Of a stretch of DNA of 64,000 nt, positions 35,937 through 44,558 are shown one piece after another (positions within the stretch are counted from its first letter, which is position 1; the number at the start of each line of letters is the position of its first letter). The stretch covers positions 1 to 64,000 of the forward strand of contig CALJFZ010000002.1 in NCBI GenBank assembly GCA_938074325.1, in the 5' to 3' direction. A program made the position numbers and the translations under genes. This DNA is from an uncultured Flavobacteriales bacterium (lineage in GTDB: Bacteria; Bacteroidota; Bacteroidia; Flavobacteriales_D; Sanyastnellaceae). The notes below the pieces were generated by a model. It ran no database searches, had not been told where the DNA came from, and saw only the letters and a program-made list of their open reading frames with translations.

Positions 35937-37829
35937 ATGCGCAATTATTCTCTCTTGTTGGTCGGCCTCCTGTTGGCCTCCGCCTCATTCGCCCAATCGC
36001 CTTTTCCATGTGAACTGTCGGGAGGTGAAGGCGATCCCGCGACCGGTGGCTTGTCGGAAACCCAAGTGGGGCAGTACCACGACAACAGTAACTTCTTCAA
36101 CGTCATTGAATTGTATGAGCCCGTCACCTTGGTTTCGGCGAAGGTGTTTGCCAACGGCGCCGGTCCTCGAACACTCGCACTCTTTTCACCAGAAGGGGAT
36201 GTGTTGATGACCGAGGTCGTCGACATTCCAGACGGCGAAAGCATTGTGGAATTTGGTTGGGACGTTGGACCCGGAACGGTAGGGTTGGGCAGCTTGTCGG
36301 CTGATCCCCAACTATGGAGAGACGACCTGAACAGTGACATCAATTTCCCATACCCAATTGGGGAATACGGGGCCATCACGGGAACGAGCATCCAAGGCCA
36401 GAACGAATTCAACTACTACTATTTCTTCTACGATGTCACATTGACGCCACAAGGTCCCACGGTAAACTCTGGCGGTTACCCATGTGACAACGTAGAGCTC
36501 ATGGACGTTGAATCCCTTGCCGATCTTGGTGGCGGGGACAACGGAAACGATTGCTGGGGCTGGGTTGACGCCACGAGCGGCCGTGAAATTGCCATCTTTG
36601 GCCGTTCGAACGGCACGTCGTTCATCGACGTTACGGACGCGACGGACATGAAGTACTTCGCAAATTTGGCAACGGCATCAAGCCCGAGCCTATGGCGCGA
36701 CATCAAGATTTACGGCGATTACGCGTACATCGTATCGGAGGCTGGTGACCACGGACTTCAAATTGTCGACCTCGCGGGGTTGATGGATTTGCCGTTGGAC
36801 GATGTGACGGAGTTAACGGCTGACGGCTATTACGCCGGATTTGGCAACGCCCACAACATCATGATCAATGAGGAAACAGGGTATGCGTACCCCATTGGGA
36901 CCAATACATTCAATGGAGGCCTGCACATTCTGGACCTCGAAGACCCCTTGAACCCGGAGTTGGTGGGTGCGTACGACGGTGCGTATTCGCATGATATTCA
37001 CCCGATTGTTTACAACGGTCCCGATGCGGACTATGCGGGCCGAGAGATTGTAGTATGCTTCAATGGATACAACGGAATTTCCATCCTCGATGCGGAAGAC
37101 AAAACAGACGTCCAGCTCATTTCTCAGCTATCCTACGCGGAGTCGGGCTACACGCACCAGGGTTGGGTAGGAGAGAACCAGCGGTTCTGTTACTTCAACG
37201 ACGAGTTGGATGAGTCCAACTTCGGCAATAACACCCGCACGTACATCATGGACATCGCCGACCTGGACGCTCCGCAAATCATCGGCTTTTATGAAGCTTC
37301 TGTGGAGGCCATCGATCACAACATGTACATCATCGGCGACAAAATGTACCAGTCCAACTACCTCAGTGGCTTGCGCGTATTGGACTTGAGCGATGCAGGT
37401 CAAGGCAACCTCGAATTGGTCGGGTACTTCGACACCAACCCGGAGTCCGATGCACCGTCGTTCAATGGCACTTGGAGCAACTTCCCTTACTTCCCCAGTG
37501 GGAACATTGCCGTGAGCACATTTACTCACTTCTTCATGGTCCGTCCGTCCGATGCCATTTCACCAGAGACTGTGAACGTTGCGGAGGCGTCGTCTCAATC
37601 CGTCCCAACGGTTTTCCCCAACCCAGCATCCACCTCCATTCGGTTGGAAGGTTTTGATGGCGAAGGCGCGCTTCAATTGTTCAATGCAAAGGGACAACTC
37701 ATCCGCGAATGGCAAGGACTGCCTGCAACGTCAGGGTTGAACCTGATGGTGAACGACTGCCCAGCAGGCGTATATATTTTGAAGGGAATCACGACGGGTA
37801 AAACCGCTCGCTTCCTGATTGCGCGCTAA
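35937..37829 (+). CDS. Choice-of-anchor B family protein with T9SS type A sorting tail
   Basis: The 630-residue product starts at ATG 35937 with a signal peptide ending in ASASFAQ. The middle carries the choice-of-anchor B pattern, DCWGWVDATSGREIAI and GTSFIDVTDATDMKYF, followed by LVIVD-like beta-propeller blades (GLQIVDLAGL, GLHILDLEDPLNPE, GLRVLDLSDAG). The last 75 residues form a T9SS type A tail that starts with VFPNPASTSIRLEG and ends in TARFLIAR, so the protein is sent through the outer membrane. A ligand is not known. Confidence 0.9.
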   Translation: MRNYSLLLVGLLLASASFAQSPFPCELSGGEGDPATGGLSETQVGQYHDNSNFFNVIELYEPVTLVSAKVFANGAGPRTLALFSPEGDVLMTEVVDIPDGESIVEFGWDVGPGTVGLGSLSADPQLWRDDLNSDINFPYPIGEYGAITGTSIQGQNEFNYYYFFYDVTLTPQGPTVNSGGYPCDNVELMDVESLADLGGGDNGNDCWGWVDATSGREIAIFGRSNGTSFIDVTDATDMKYFANLATASSPSLWRDIKIYGDYAYIVSEAGDHGLQIVDLAGLMDLPLDDVTELTADGYYAGFGNAHNIMINEETGYAYPIGTNTFNGGLHILDLEDPLNPELVGAYDGAYSHDIHPIVYNGPDADYAGREIVVCFNGYNGISILDAEDKTDVQLISQLSYAESGYTHQGWVGENQRFCYFNDELDESNFGNNTRTYIMDIADLDAPQIIGFYEASVEAIDHNMYIIGDKMYQSNYLSGLRVLDLSDAGQGNLELVGYFDTNPESDAPSFNGTWSNFPYFPSGNIAVSTFTHFFMVRPSDAISPETVNVAEASSQSVPTVFPNPASTSIRLEGFDGEGALQLFNAKGQLIREWQGLPATSGLNLMVNDCPAGVYILKGITTGKTARFLIAR

Positions 37830-37841
37830 ACGAGCGAAGGC

Positions 37842-38681
37842 CTATCCGCGAAGGGCTCGGTGCAAGGAGATGGTTTCGACCGCTTCTGAGACATCGTGCA
37901 CCCGAAGAATGTGCGCCCCGCGATCCAATGCCCATGCGTGCAATGCGGTGGTGCCATTGAGCGCTTCTTCTGGACTGCACATGAGGTGTTTGTAAATCAT
38001 GGATTTGCGGCTGATACCCACCAAGATGGGTGCGTTCAGTGCAGCGAATTCGTCAAGTTCGCGCAGCAGTTGGTAGTTGTGTGCCATGGTTTTTCCAAAG
38101 CCAAATCCCACGTCTGCTACCACCGAATGCACACCGGCTGCGTGGATGTCCGCAAGTTGGACTTGGAGCCATGTCAAGATCTCAGAGGTGATGTCCTCGT
38201 AGTGTGGAGCATGCTGCATGGTGGCTGGCGTACCCTGCATGTGCATGATGGCATACGGCGCTTGTGCAGCTGCCACCGTTTTGATCATTTGCTGGTCCCG
38301 GGTCCCGGCGTAGATGTCATTGACCATAAATGCACCTGCCTCAAGGGCTTTCCCCGCGACTTCGTGGTGGAAGGTATCGATGCTTAAGAGGGCTTCCGGA
38401 TGTGCATCAAGGATCCCTTTGATGGCCCCTTCAATCCGTTGCCATTCTCCTTCCGGTCCAACTTCTTCTGCTCCCGGACGGGAAGACTGACCTCCAATGT
38501 CGAGGAGGTCCGCTCCAGCCTCAAGCATGCTCGAAGCATGGGAAACCGCTTGCTGTTGCGATTGGGCGCGACTTCCCGCGAAAAAAGAATCTGGCGTACA
38601 GTTCACAACCCCCATTACCCGGGGTGTCTCCAGCGTCAGGGTGCGTTGCTGGTTTTGGAGTTGATAAATCGGTGAAGACAT
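37842..38681 (-). CDS. folP: Dihydropteroate synthase FolP
   Basis: FolP joins p-aminobenzoate and dihydropterin pyrophosphate in folate synthesis and is the target of sulfonamides. The 279-residue protein starts at ATG 38681; the longer ORF of the track would run into the divergent DUF1599 gene. Motifs are RVMGVVNCTPDSFFAG, LLDIGGQSSRPGAEEV, FMVNDIYAGTRD, DVGFGFGKTMAHNYQLL and ILRVHDVSEA. The order folP-DUF1599-BT_3928 seen here is common in Bacteroidetes. Confidence 0.95.
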   Translation of the reverse strand: MSSPIYQLQNQQRTLTLETPRVMGVVNCTPDSFFAGSRAQSQQQAVSHASSMLEAGADLLDIGGQSSRPGAEEVGPEGEWQRIEGAIKGILDAHPEALLSIDTFHHEVAGKALEAGAFMVNDIYAGTRDQQMIKTVAAAQAPYAIMHMQGTPATMQHAPHYEDITSEILTWLQVQLADIHAAGVHSVVADVGFGFGKTMAHNYQLLRELDEFAALNAPILVGISRKSMIYKHLMCSPEEALNGTTALHAWALDRGAHILRVHDVSEAVETISLHRALRG

Positions 38682-38751
38682 TGCCGTTCTTGTGGATTGA
38701 GGCGCAGCGAGTGGTCGTATCTTGGCGCAAGATATCTCAAGATTGAAGGCC

Positions 38752-39315
38752 GTGAGTACGATTGAAGATACATTGCAGCAATACGACCGAGCGTTCGCCA
38801 AATGCTCCGAATTGTTTGAGGCGAAAACCTCTGATTACGGTACGGCGTGGCGCATCCTTCGTCCGTCGTCGTTGACGGATCAGTTGTTCATCAAGGCCAA
38901 CCGAATCCGGACCCTGCAAGAATCGAAGGAGGCGATGGTGGATGAGGGCATCGATTCCGAATTCATCGGCATTGTCAATTACAGTTTGATGGCGATCATT
39001 CAATGTGGGCTGGATGCAGATCATCCGCTTGAGCTGCCGGCCGCTGAAGCCATCGAACGCTACCACCAAGCGTATCAAGCGACCCGCGATTTGATGATCG
39101 CGAAGAACCACGACTATGGGGAAGCTTGGCGCGATATGCGGGTGAGTTCCCTGACGGACCTCATACTCATGAAGGTGCTCAGGGTAAAGCAAATTGAAGA
39201 CCATGACGGCATCACGCAAGTATCAGAAGGCGTGGAGGCCAACTATCAAGACATGGCCAATTATGCGTTGTTCGCGCTGATTTTGCTCGATTTAACGGGT
39301 GAGGGCGCAAGCTAG
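38752..39315 (+). CDS. DUF1599 domain protein with two tandem domains
   Basis: The protein of 187 residues carries the DUF1599 pattern twice: YDRAFAKCSELFEAKTSDYG with AWRILRPSSLTDQ at residues 12-45, and YHQAYQATRDLMIAKNHDYG with AWRDMRVSSLTDL at 103-136. The halves align along their whole length, so the gene arose by internal duplication. DUF1599 proteins are thought to act on nucleotides, but no reaction is established. I choose GTG 38752, which follows GAAGG closely; TTG 38722 is the alternative. It is cotranscribed with BT_3928. Confidence 0.85.
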   Translation: MSTIEDTLQQYDRAFAKCSELFEAKTSDYGTAWRILRPSSLTDQLFIKANRIRTLQESKEAMVDEGIDSEFIGIVNYSLMAIIQCGLDADHPLELPAAEAIERYHQAYQATRDLMIAKNHDYGEAWRDMRVSSLTDLILMKVLRVKQIEDHDGITQVSEGVEANYQDMANYALFALILLDLTGEGAS

Positions 39316-39361
39316 TTGTGCCAAAAGTGTATTTTTCATAGCAGGAATAAATCCAGTTGCC

Positions 39362-40726
39362 ATGTGGAACGCCATCATTAAAATTTGTCGGCTCTTGGTC
39401 GGCTCTTTGTTCATCGTTTCGGGGCTCATCAAAGCCAATGACGCTTTGGGCTTCATGTACAAGTTGGAAGAGTACTTCGAGCCCGGTGCGTTGAATTTGC
39501 CCGGATTGACAGAATGGGCGCTTCCACTCGCCGTATTTATTTGCGTCGGTGAAATATTGTTGGGTGTCGCCATGGTCATTGGCGCTTTGCCCCGCCTTAC
39601 AGCGACGCTGACCGGCGTGATCATGGCTTTCTTCACTTGGCTGACTTGGTACACGGCCAATTGCGATCCATTTGGCACTAAAATGGTGGCCGATGCCCTG
39701 GGTGTTTTGGTGGAAATTGATAACCAATGTGTACTGGCTTGCGGTTGCTTCGGAAATGCCATCCCACTGACCCCTTACGAGAGTTTCATCAAAGATGTCG
39801 TTTTGTCCATTTTGACGGTGCCAATCTTGATTGGTGCCTTCACCGACCGCATTGCACTGAACGACAAGCGCACGGGCATGGTGCTGATTTCAGCAAGCCT
39901 GTTCATGATTTACCTGTTCGGCGAGCTGATGTTGGACTGGAATTTCCCCGTGTTGTTTGCGGCGGTAGCATATGCCGTAGCGGAGGGGTTGAAAATGCGG
40001 GTCAACATTGCCGCGAAGGAATGGGTCATGGCGCTCGGGGTGACCGCCGTCTGCGTGGCTTTTCAATTCCACACGTTGAATCACCTGCCTTTGAAAGATT
40101 ATCGAGCGTATGCGGTGGGTGAGAGCATCATTGAAAACCGGAAGTCCGCTGAAGAATTGGGGCTGCAAGGTCCGGTGTACGCCACCGAGTACACGTTCCG
40201 CAATGTCAACACGGGTACGGACACCGTAGTGCTGAGCAGTGATTGGTTGAAGATTTACAACGAGCCGTGGTTCAAGTCCACGTATGAGACGGTTTCGTTT
40301 GATGGCAAGGAGGTGAAAGTCTCGGACGGGTATGAGCCCCGGATTTTAGACTTCCAAATCATCGACAATTTGGGCTATGACCGGACGGATGAGTTTCTCA
40401 ATTACGACGGGGATGTCTTGTTGTACGTGAGCAAAGACTTGGATCAAGCCAACACCTCAAACCAGGCAGAGATGAATGCGCTGGCCAATGCTGCAGGTGC
40501 AGCGGGGTGGATGAACGTCGGTTTGACCAATGCCCCCGCAGACGAGAACAAGGCCTTTCAAGATGCACACGGTGTCACCTATGGTATGTTCACGTGTGAT
40601 CAAACAGAATTGAAGATTGTCGTTCGCTCCAACCCGGGCATCGTCTGGCTAAAAGACGGTGTCGTTCAAGAGAAATGGGCTTGGCGCGATGTGCCGAGTT
40701 GGGAGGATCTGAGTCAAGTAAATTGA
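39362..40726 (+). CDS. BT_3928 family membrane protein (DoxX-like part plus soluble domain)
   Basis: The first half of this 454-residue protein is hydrophobic and DoxX-like, starting with ICRLLVGSLFIVSGLIKAND and including the two-cysteine segment CVLACGCFG. About eight helices are visible in residues 1-240. The second half is soluble and ends in WAWRDVPSWEDLSQVN; part of it (VYATEYTFRNVNTGTD, VVRSNPGIVWLKDGVV) resembles thioredoxin-like folds without a CxxC. Bacteroidetes keep this gene next to DUF1599 and folP; its role is unknown. Its stop overlaps the start of the ABC permease gene. Confidence 0.85.
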   Translation: MWNAIIKICRLLVGSLFIVSGLIKANDALGFMYKLEEYFEPGALNLPGLTEWALPLAVFICVGEILLGVAMVIGALPRLTATLTGVIMAFFTWLTWYTANCDPFGTKMVADALGVLVEIDNQCVLACGCFGNAIPLTPYESFIKDVVLSILTVPILIGAFTDRIALNDKRTGMVLISASLFMIYLFGELMLDWNFPVLFAAVAYAVAEGLKMRVNIAAKEWVMALGVTAVCVAFQFHTLNHLPLKDYRAYAVGESIIENRKSAEELGLQGPVYATEYTFRNVNTGTDTVVLSSDWLKIYNEPWFKSTYETVSFDGKEVKVSDGYEPRILDFQIIDNLGYDRTDEFLNYDGDVLLYVSKDLDQANTSNQAEMNALANAAGAAGWMNVGLTNAPADENKAFQDAHGVTYGMFTCDQTELKIVVRSNPGIVWLKDGVVQEKWAWRDVPSWEDLSQVN

Positions 40727-41718
40727 TGGTGCGCCGCTTGCTCCATGGGTTAGGGGTGTTGTGGGGTGCGTTGACCCTGGTGTTCGTGTTGTTTTCCATG
40801 GCTCCAGATCCTGCGCGTCAGTTGGCGGGCCAAAACGAAAGCGAAGAAGTGGTGCAGGCCATTCGTGTCAAATACGGTTTGGACCAACCCTTGCCCATTC
40901 GGTATGCCCGATTTTTTGAAGGAATGATTCCCGTTGGACAGGACGGAGAACATTGGGGGTGGGTCGGCATTGATTTAGGCCGTTCGTTCTTGACAGACCG
41001 GCCGGTCAAGGATGCCATCCTTTCCGCCTTGCCAGCAACGGTATTGTTGGCGTTGACGGCCATGTTTCTGGCGCTGTTGTTGGGGTTGTGCATCGGCTTT
41101 GGCTTGTCGTTGATTGCGGGAAGTGCATTGGATCGGGCAGTGCTGGGGTTGGCGGCTTTGGGAATGAGTGCGCCTTCCTTTGTGATGGCCATCGTGGTTT
41201 CTTGGTTATTCGGTTCGGTTTGGAACCATTGGACGGGCTTGCCGATGACCGGGGGGCTGTGGCGTGTGCATCCTTTTGAAGGACCGGAACTTGCATGGGA
41301 CCACTTGATCTTACCGGCGTTGACGCTCGGCATTCGTCCCCTTGCCGTAGTGGTGCAATTGACCCGCAACAGCGCAGTGGAAGTATTGGGAACCTCCTAT
41401 GTTCGAACGGCACGTTCCAAAGGCATTTCGACGTCCCGGTTGTTGACGCACCACGTGTTCCGCAATGCTTTGAATCCCGTCCTAACGGCAGCTTCTGGCT
41501 GGTTTGCGAGCATGCTTGCCGGAGCGGTATTCGTCGAATACGTTTTTGGATGGCAGGGAATGGGCATGTTGATGTTCCGTGCGCTCGAACAAAGCGACAT
41601 GCCCGTGGTGCTGGGATGCGTCATGGTGGTTGCTACGACCTTCGTGGTGGTCAACTTTTTTGTTGACGCGGCCTATACCGTTCTGGATCCTCGGGTCAAG
41701 CTGTCAGGCGCTCGTTGA
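40726..41718 (+). CDS. ABC transporter permease of the Dpp/Opp B type
   Basis: The 330-residue protein starts at ATG 40726, overlapping the previous stop (TGATG). It has the usual N-terminal TMD segment (LVFVLFSMAPDPARQL), the periplasmic DQPLPIRYARF, and the coupling-loop motif SYVRTARSKGISTSRLLTHHVFRNALNPV typical of oligopeptide/nickel permeases. No partner permease, ATPase or binding protein is in the window, and the next gene is convergent. It overlaps that gene's 3' end by 23 bases. Confidence 0.9.
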   Translation: MVRRLLHGLGVLWGALTLVFVLFSMAPDPARQLAGQNESEEVVQAIRVKYGLDQPLPIRYARFFEGMIPVGQDGEHWGWVGIDLGRSFLTDRPVKDAILSALPATVLLALTAMFLALLLGLCIGFGLSLIAGSALDRAVLGLAALGMSAPSFVMAIVVSWLFGSVWNHWTGLPMTGGLWRVHPFEGPELAWDHLILPALTLGIRPLAVVVQLTRNSAVEVLGTSYVRTARSKGISTSRLLTHHVFRNALNPVLTAASGWFASMLAGAVFVEYVFGWQGMGMLMFRALEQSDMPVVLGCVMVVATTFVVVNFFVDAAYTVLDPRVKLSGAR

Positions 41719-42571
41719 GAAGGGCCGTCAATGACTTTGAGGTAGCGTTGAAATACCGTTTGGTCCGGTAACTCGCAACCCACTGAATGCCCCGCACAGC
41801 ATTGGTCAGAAACAACTCATCTGCCCGCAGCATCTCGCCCGGTGATATGTTGCATTCGTAGACCTTGAATCCTTCTTCCAATGCCAAATTGATGACGGCC
41901 GCCCGCATGACTCCGCCGACGGGGCCGCTTTCCAATCCGGGGGTATAGAGCACTCGATTGCTCACCAAAAATAAATTCGATCGGGTGGATTCGATGATGT
42001 TGTGGGTGGTGTTGGTGATCAATGCATCATCAAGACCCTGCTCCTTGGCCCAAATGCTCGCTTGAACGTACAGCAAGGCAGAGGTGTTCTTGAAGTTGGC
42101 AAGGGGGCCGTTGAGCTTTTTCATCTCGGGGTAGACATCCACCGCCAGGCCGTGTTCATTGAGCGTGTATTCATTGGTGAGAAGGGGCTCAGCTTCCCCC
42201 ACCCAGATCAGCGCATTCGATTCGGGGGTGTACCGGCCACCAGCGGCTCGAAAAAAGGTCAGGCGCAGACGCCCCCCCGCCACAATGCCATTGGCATCAC
42301 AGAGCGCAACGATGGATGCACGCAAGGATTCCAAGCTCAGCCCCTCGGGGCGATCGATTTTGTGGGCCTTCAGGCTTTTTGAAATGCGGTCCCAGTGCAG
42401 GGGTAAATGCTGCGGGTAGCCGTTGCAAATTCGAATGGTTTCAAAGAAGCCGTCTCCGTATTGGAAGGCCCGATTTTGGAGGGCGTGAGGCAGGCTGCTC
42501 GCTTCCGCCAAGGCACCATTGACGAGGTACCGTGCGCGGGACTCAGGTTCCCATTGGATGGTGTCAATCAT
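41696..42571 (-). CDS. Class IV aminotransferase (aminodeoxychorismate lyase or branched-chain type)
   Basis: The 291-residue PLP enzyme has the family start QYGDGFFETIRI, the PLP lysine in PLANFKNTSALLYVQAS, and THNIIESTRSNLFLVSN with GGVMRAAVI. Such enzymes make p-aminobenzoate from aminodeoxychorismate (PabC) or transaminate branched-chain amino acids. The 290-residue length and GDGFFETIR favour PabC, which would supply FolP, but this is not certain. ATG 42571 overlaps the gmhB stop by eight bases, in preference to TTG 42580. Confidence 0.85.
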   Translation of the reverse strand: MIDTIQWEPESRARYLVNGALAEASSLPHALQNRAFQYGDGFFETIRICNGYPQHLPLHWDRISKSLKAHKIDRPEGLSLESLRASIVALCDANGIVAGGRLRLTFFRAAGGRYTPESNALIWVGEAEPLLTNEYTLNEHGLAVDVYPEMKKLNGPLANFKNTSALLYVQASIWAKEQGLDDALITNTTHNIIESTRSNLFLVSNRVLYTPGLESGPVGGVMRAAVINLALEEGFKVYECNISPGEMLRADELFLTNAVRGIQWVASYRTKRYFNATSKSLTALLNERLTA

Positions 42572-43064
42572 GGTCTGCAATCAACTGAGGAACGACATCA
42601 ATGAGGTCACTGTTGACGGGAATTTGAATGCCCGGGACGCCGGCGCTGTTTCCCGCCTCGATGTCCCGTGCTTTGTCACCTATCATCCAAGAAAGGGACG
42701 GGTCAATGTTGTACCGAGCGCAAGCCTTTTCAATCATGAGCCCACCCGGTTTTCGGCTCAGGCTTTCGCCAAAGTCAGGATGGTGAGGGCTATAGTAGAT
42801 GCCCGTGATCACAATGCCATGCTCCGCGCAGGACGCGACAAAAGACGTGTGGATCTCGTCCACGGCTTCGTGGGTGTATTGCCCTTTTGCGATGCCCCCT
42901 TGATTCGTGATGAGAACCAACAGGAATCCGGCGTCTTGAAGTTGTTTCAGTGCTTGGAACACCGTGGGCAGCACGTGAAACTCGTCCAAAGACCGCGTGT
43001 AATCTCCCGGATCGTGGTTGATGACCCCGTCACGGTCCAAAAAGACTGCTTTGTTCCTTTCCAT
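42564..43064 (-). CDS. HAD-IIIA phosphatase, GmhB-like (histidinol/heptose phosphatase type)
   Basis: The 166-residue enzyme is a short HAD phosphatase. It has FLDRDGVINHD (nucleophile and acid), LITNQGGIAKG, and SRKPGGLMIEKA with GDKARDIEAG. GmhB removes the C7 phosphate of heptose 1,7-bisphosphate in LPS inner-core synthesis. GmhB proteins usually carry a zinc knuckle (CxHH...CxC); here the positions read YSPHHPDFGESLS with no cysteine, so the zinc site is missing. The substrate is therefore less certain. Confidence 0.75.
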   Translation of the reverse strand: MERNKAVFLDRDGVINHDPGDYTRSLDEFHVLPTVFQALKQLQDAGFLLVLITNQGGIAKGQYTHEAVDEIHTSFVASCAEHGIVITGIYYSPHHPDFGESLSRKPGGLMIEKACARYNIDPSLSWMIGDKARDIEAGNSAGVPGIQIPVNSDLIDVVPQLIADHD

Positions 43065-43106
43065 TGCACGCCGAAGCTACGTCACAATCCCAACGGAAAC
43101 CAAGCA

Positions 43107-43448
43107 TTACGCGATGCGTGTGCCCGGTTTGACATCGAACGGCACTTCGAGCAACGCCGTACCCGCCTCGGTGTCCAAGGCTCCGAGAATCAAGCATTCT
43201 GACTGCAGCGGCCCGATTTGTTTGGGCGGGAAATTCGTTACCCCAATGACCTTGCGACCTAAGAGATTCTCGGGGGTGTACCGTTCGGTCAACTGTGCGG
43301 ATGTTTTCTTGATGCCCAAGTCCGGCCCGAAATCGACGGTCAATATGTAGGCGGGTTTCCGAGCTTGGGGAAATTCTTGTGCCGTCTTCACTTCACCCAC
43401 GTGCATCTCAACGTGTTCAAATTCACTCCATTTCAGCGGTTCTCCCAT
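43107..43448 (-). CDS. tRNA-binding domain protein, CsaA type
   Basis: The 113-residue protein carries the OB-fold tRNA-binding domain: VGEVKTAQEFPQARKPAYIL, LGRKVIGVTNFPPKQIGP, and ECLILGALD. CsaA is described as a chaperone with export-related activity in Bacillus; its tRNA-binding relatives act in trans. I choose ATG 43448 over 43463 because a near-match to the -7 box (TACCTTCA) sits exactly four bases before it. Its upstream region is shared with mutA, which is divergent. Confidence 0.82.
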   Translation of the reverse strand: MGEPLKWSEFEHVEMHVGEVKTAQEFPQARKPAYILTVDFGPDLGIKKTSAQLTERYTPENLLGRKVIGVTNFPPKQIGPLQSECLILGALDTEAGTALLEVPFDVKPGTRIA

Positions 43449-43508
43449 GCCATGAAGGTACATAAATTGGCCGCTGTCAGTTGGCCACGGCTACGGAGGG
43501 AGGTTTTG

Positions 43509-43516
43509 TACTTTTG
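43509..43516 (+). promoter_or_regulatory. -7 box TACTTTTG four bases before mutA
   Basis: An exact TAnnTTTG box four bases before ATG 43521 predicts a leaderless transcript for mutA-mutB. Confidence 0.5.
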
Positions 43517-43520
43517 ACTC

Positions 43521-44558
43521 ATGGCGCACAATGATTGGCTTGATTTTCCAGATTTCGATGTCGCAACATGGGCGTCTCAAACGGCTTCCATTTCGACGGG
43601 TTCAGATGCAAACTGGAAGAAACTGATCTGGGCCGAGGGTGCGAATGCTATCCAGCTACCTGCCCGAGCCATTGATTCCCGCGAATCGGGAAATCCGTGG
43701 GCCATCACTCAAACCCCGGCGCGCCCGTCGGATGTGGTTTCCATGTTGATGGGAGGGGTGCAAGGGATTCGACTGAATGCGGCAGGGGCGGATGAGGCTT
43801 GGTTGTCCGATGTGCACCTTGAAATGGTGGATGTTTACATCGATGCAGATGCAATCTCCCTCGAAGGGTTTGATTTGCAGGCCATGGCAAAAGCAGGTTG
43901 GACGGGGCATTGCGCAAGGCGAATTCATGCCTTGGATGCCGAAGCTTTTCGGTCGCATGTTGAATTGACGAACGGATTGAACGTTCGGGTGTGGTTGGTG
44001 CAAACAGGAATTAAAACGGATTACACCAACGCCTTGGCCGATGGTTTGCTGCAATTAGAACGATTCCGCAGACTCTTAAAAGAGCAGAAGGGAAGTGGAG
44101 TCAAGGCTTGGCAATCTATGGTGTGGAAATGCCACGTGGGGCCTCATGTGCTTGAAGGAGTGGCCTGCCTGCGTGCGTTGCGGTTGGTTTGGGATAAATG
44201 GCTGGAAAGCCACGGCTTCGATAAGGTGGCCATTTGGATTGATGCGGTGGCGTCGAACGAATCAGCGCAATGCGAATTCGCAACCGATCGATTGATTCCC
44301 ATGACGGCATCGACGTACGCCTCCGTGATTGGTGGGGCGGATTCCATCGAAACCGTTGCCCATGACGCCGAAAGCGAAACGGCTGCAGTGGATGGACAAC
44401 GTTGGGCTCGGAACATTCAGCATTTGATGCGGGAAGAAAGCGGATTGCATCGGGTGTTTGACCCGATGGGGGGCAGCCGGGTTGTTGAAGCCTGGACCGG
44501 TTCCTTGGTCGAAGCGGCCTGGGCGCAATACGAACACATGAAAGGGAACATGCCATGA
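43521..44558 (+). CDS. mutA: Methylmalonyl-CoA mutase small subunit, short form
   Basis: The 345-residue product lies just before mutB and overlaps it by four bases (ATGA), which marks it as the small subunit. It has the segments [25 protein letters not shown] and [32 protein letters not shown], which resemble the corresponding parts of the large subunit ([18 protein letters not shown]). There is no cobalamin domain. The protein is shorter than the usual 450-620 residues. The small subunit of Propionibacterium binds no cobalamin and helps stability. Confidence 0.85.
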   Translation: MAHNDWLDFPDFDVATWASQTASISTGSDANWKKLIWAEGANAIQLPARAIDSRESGNPWAITQTPARPSDVVSMLMGGVQGIRLNAAGADEAWLSDVHLEMVDVYIDADAISLEGFDLQAMAKAGWTGHCARRIHALDAEAFRSHVELTNGLNVRVWLVQTGIKTDYTNALADGLLQLERFRRLLKEQKGSGVKAWQSMVWKCHVGPHVLEGVACLRALRLVWDKWLESHGFDKVAIWIDAVASNESAQCEFATDRLIPMTASTYASVIGGADSIETVAHDAESETAAVDGQRWARNIQHLMREESGLHRVFDPMGGSRVVEAWTGSLVEAAWAQYEHMKGNMP

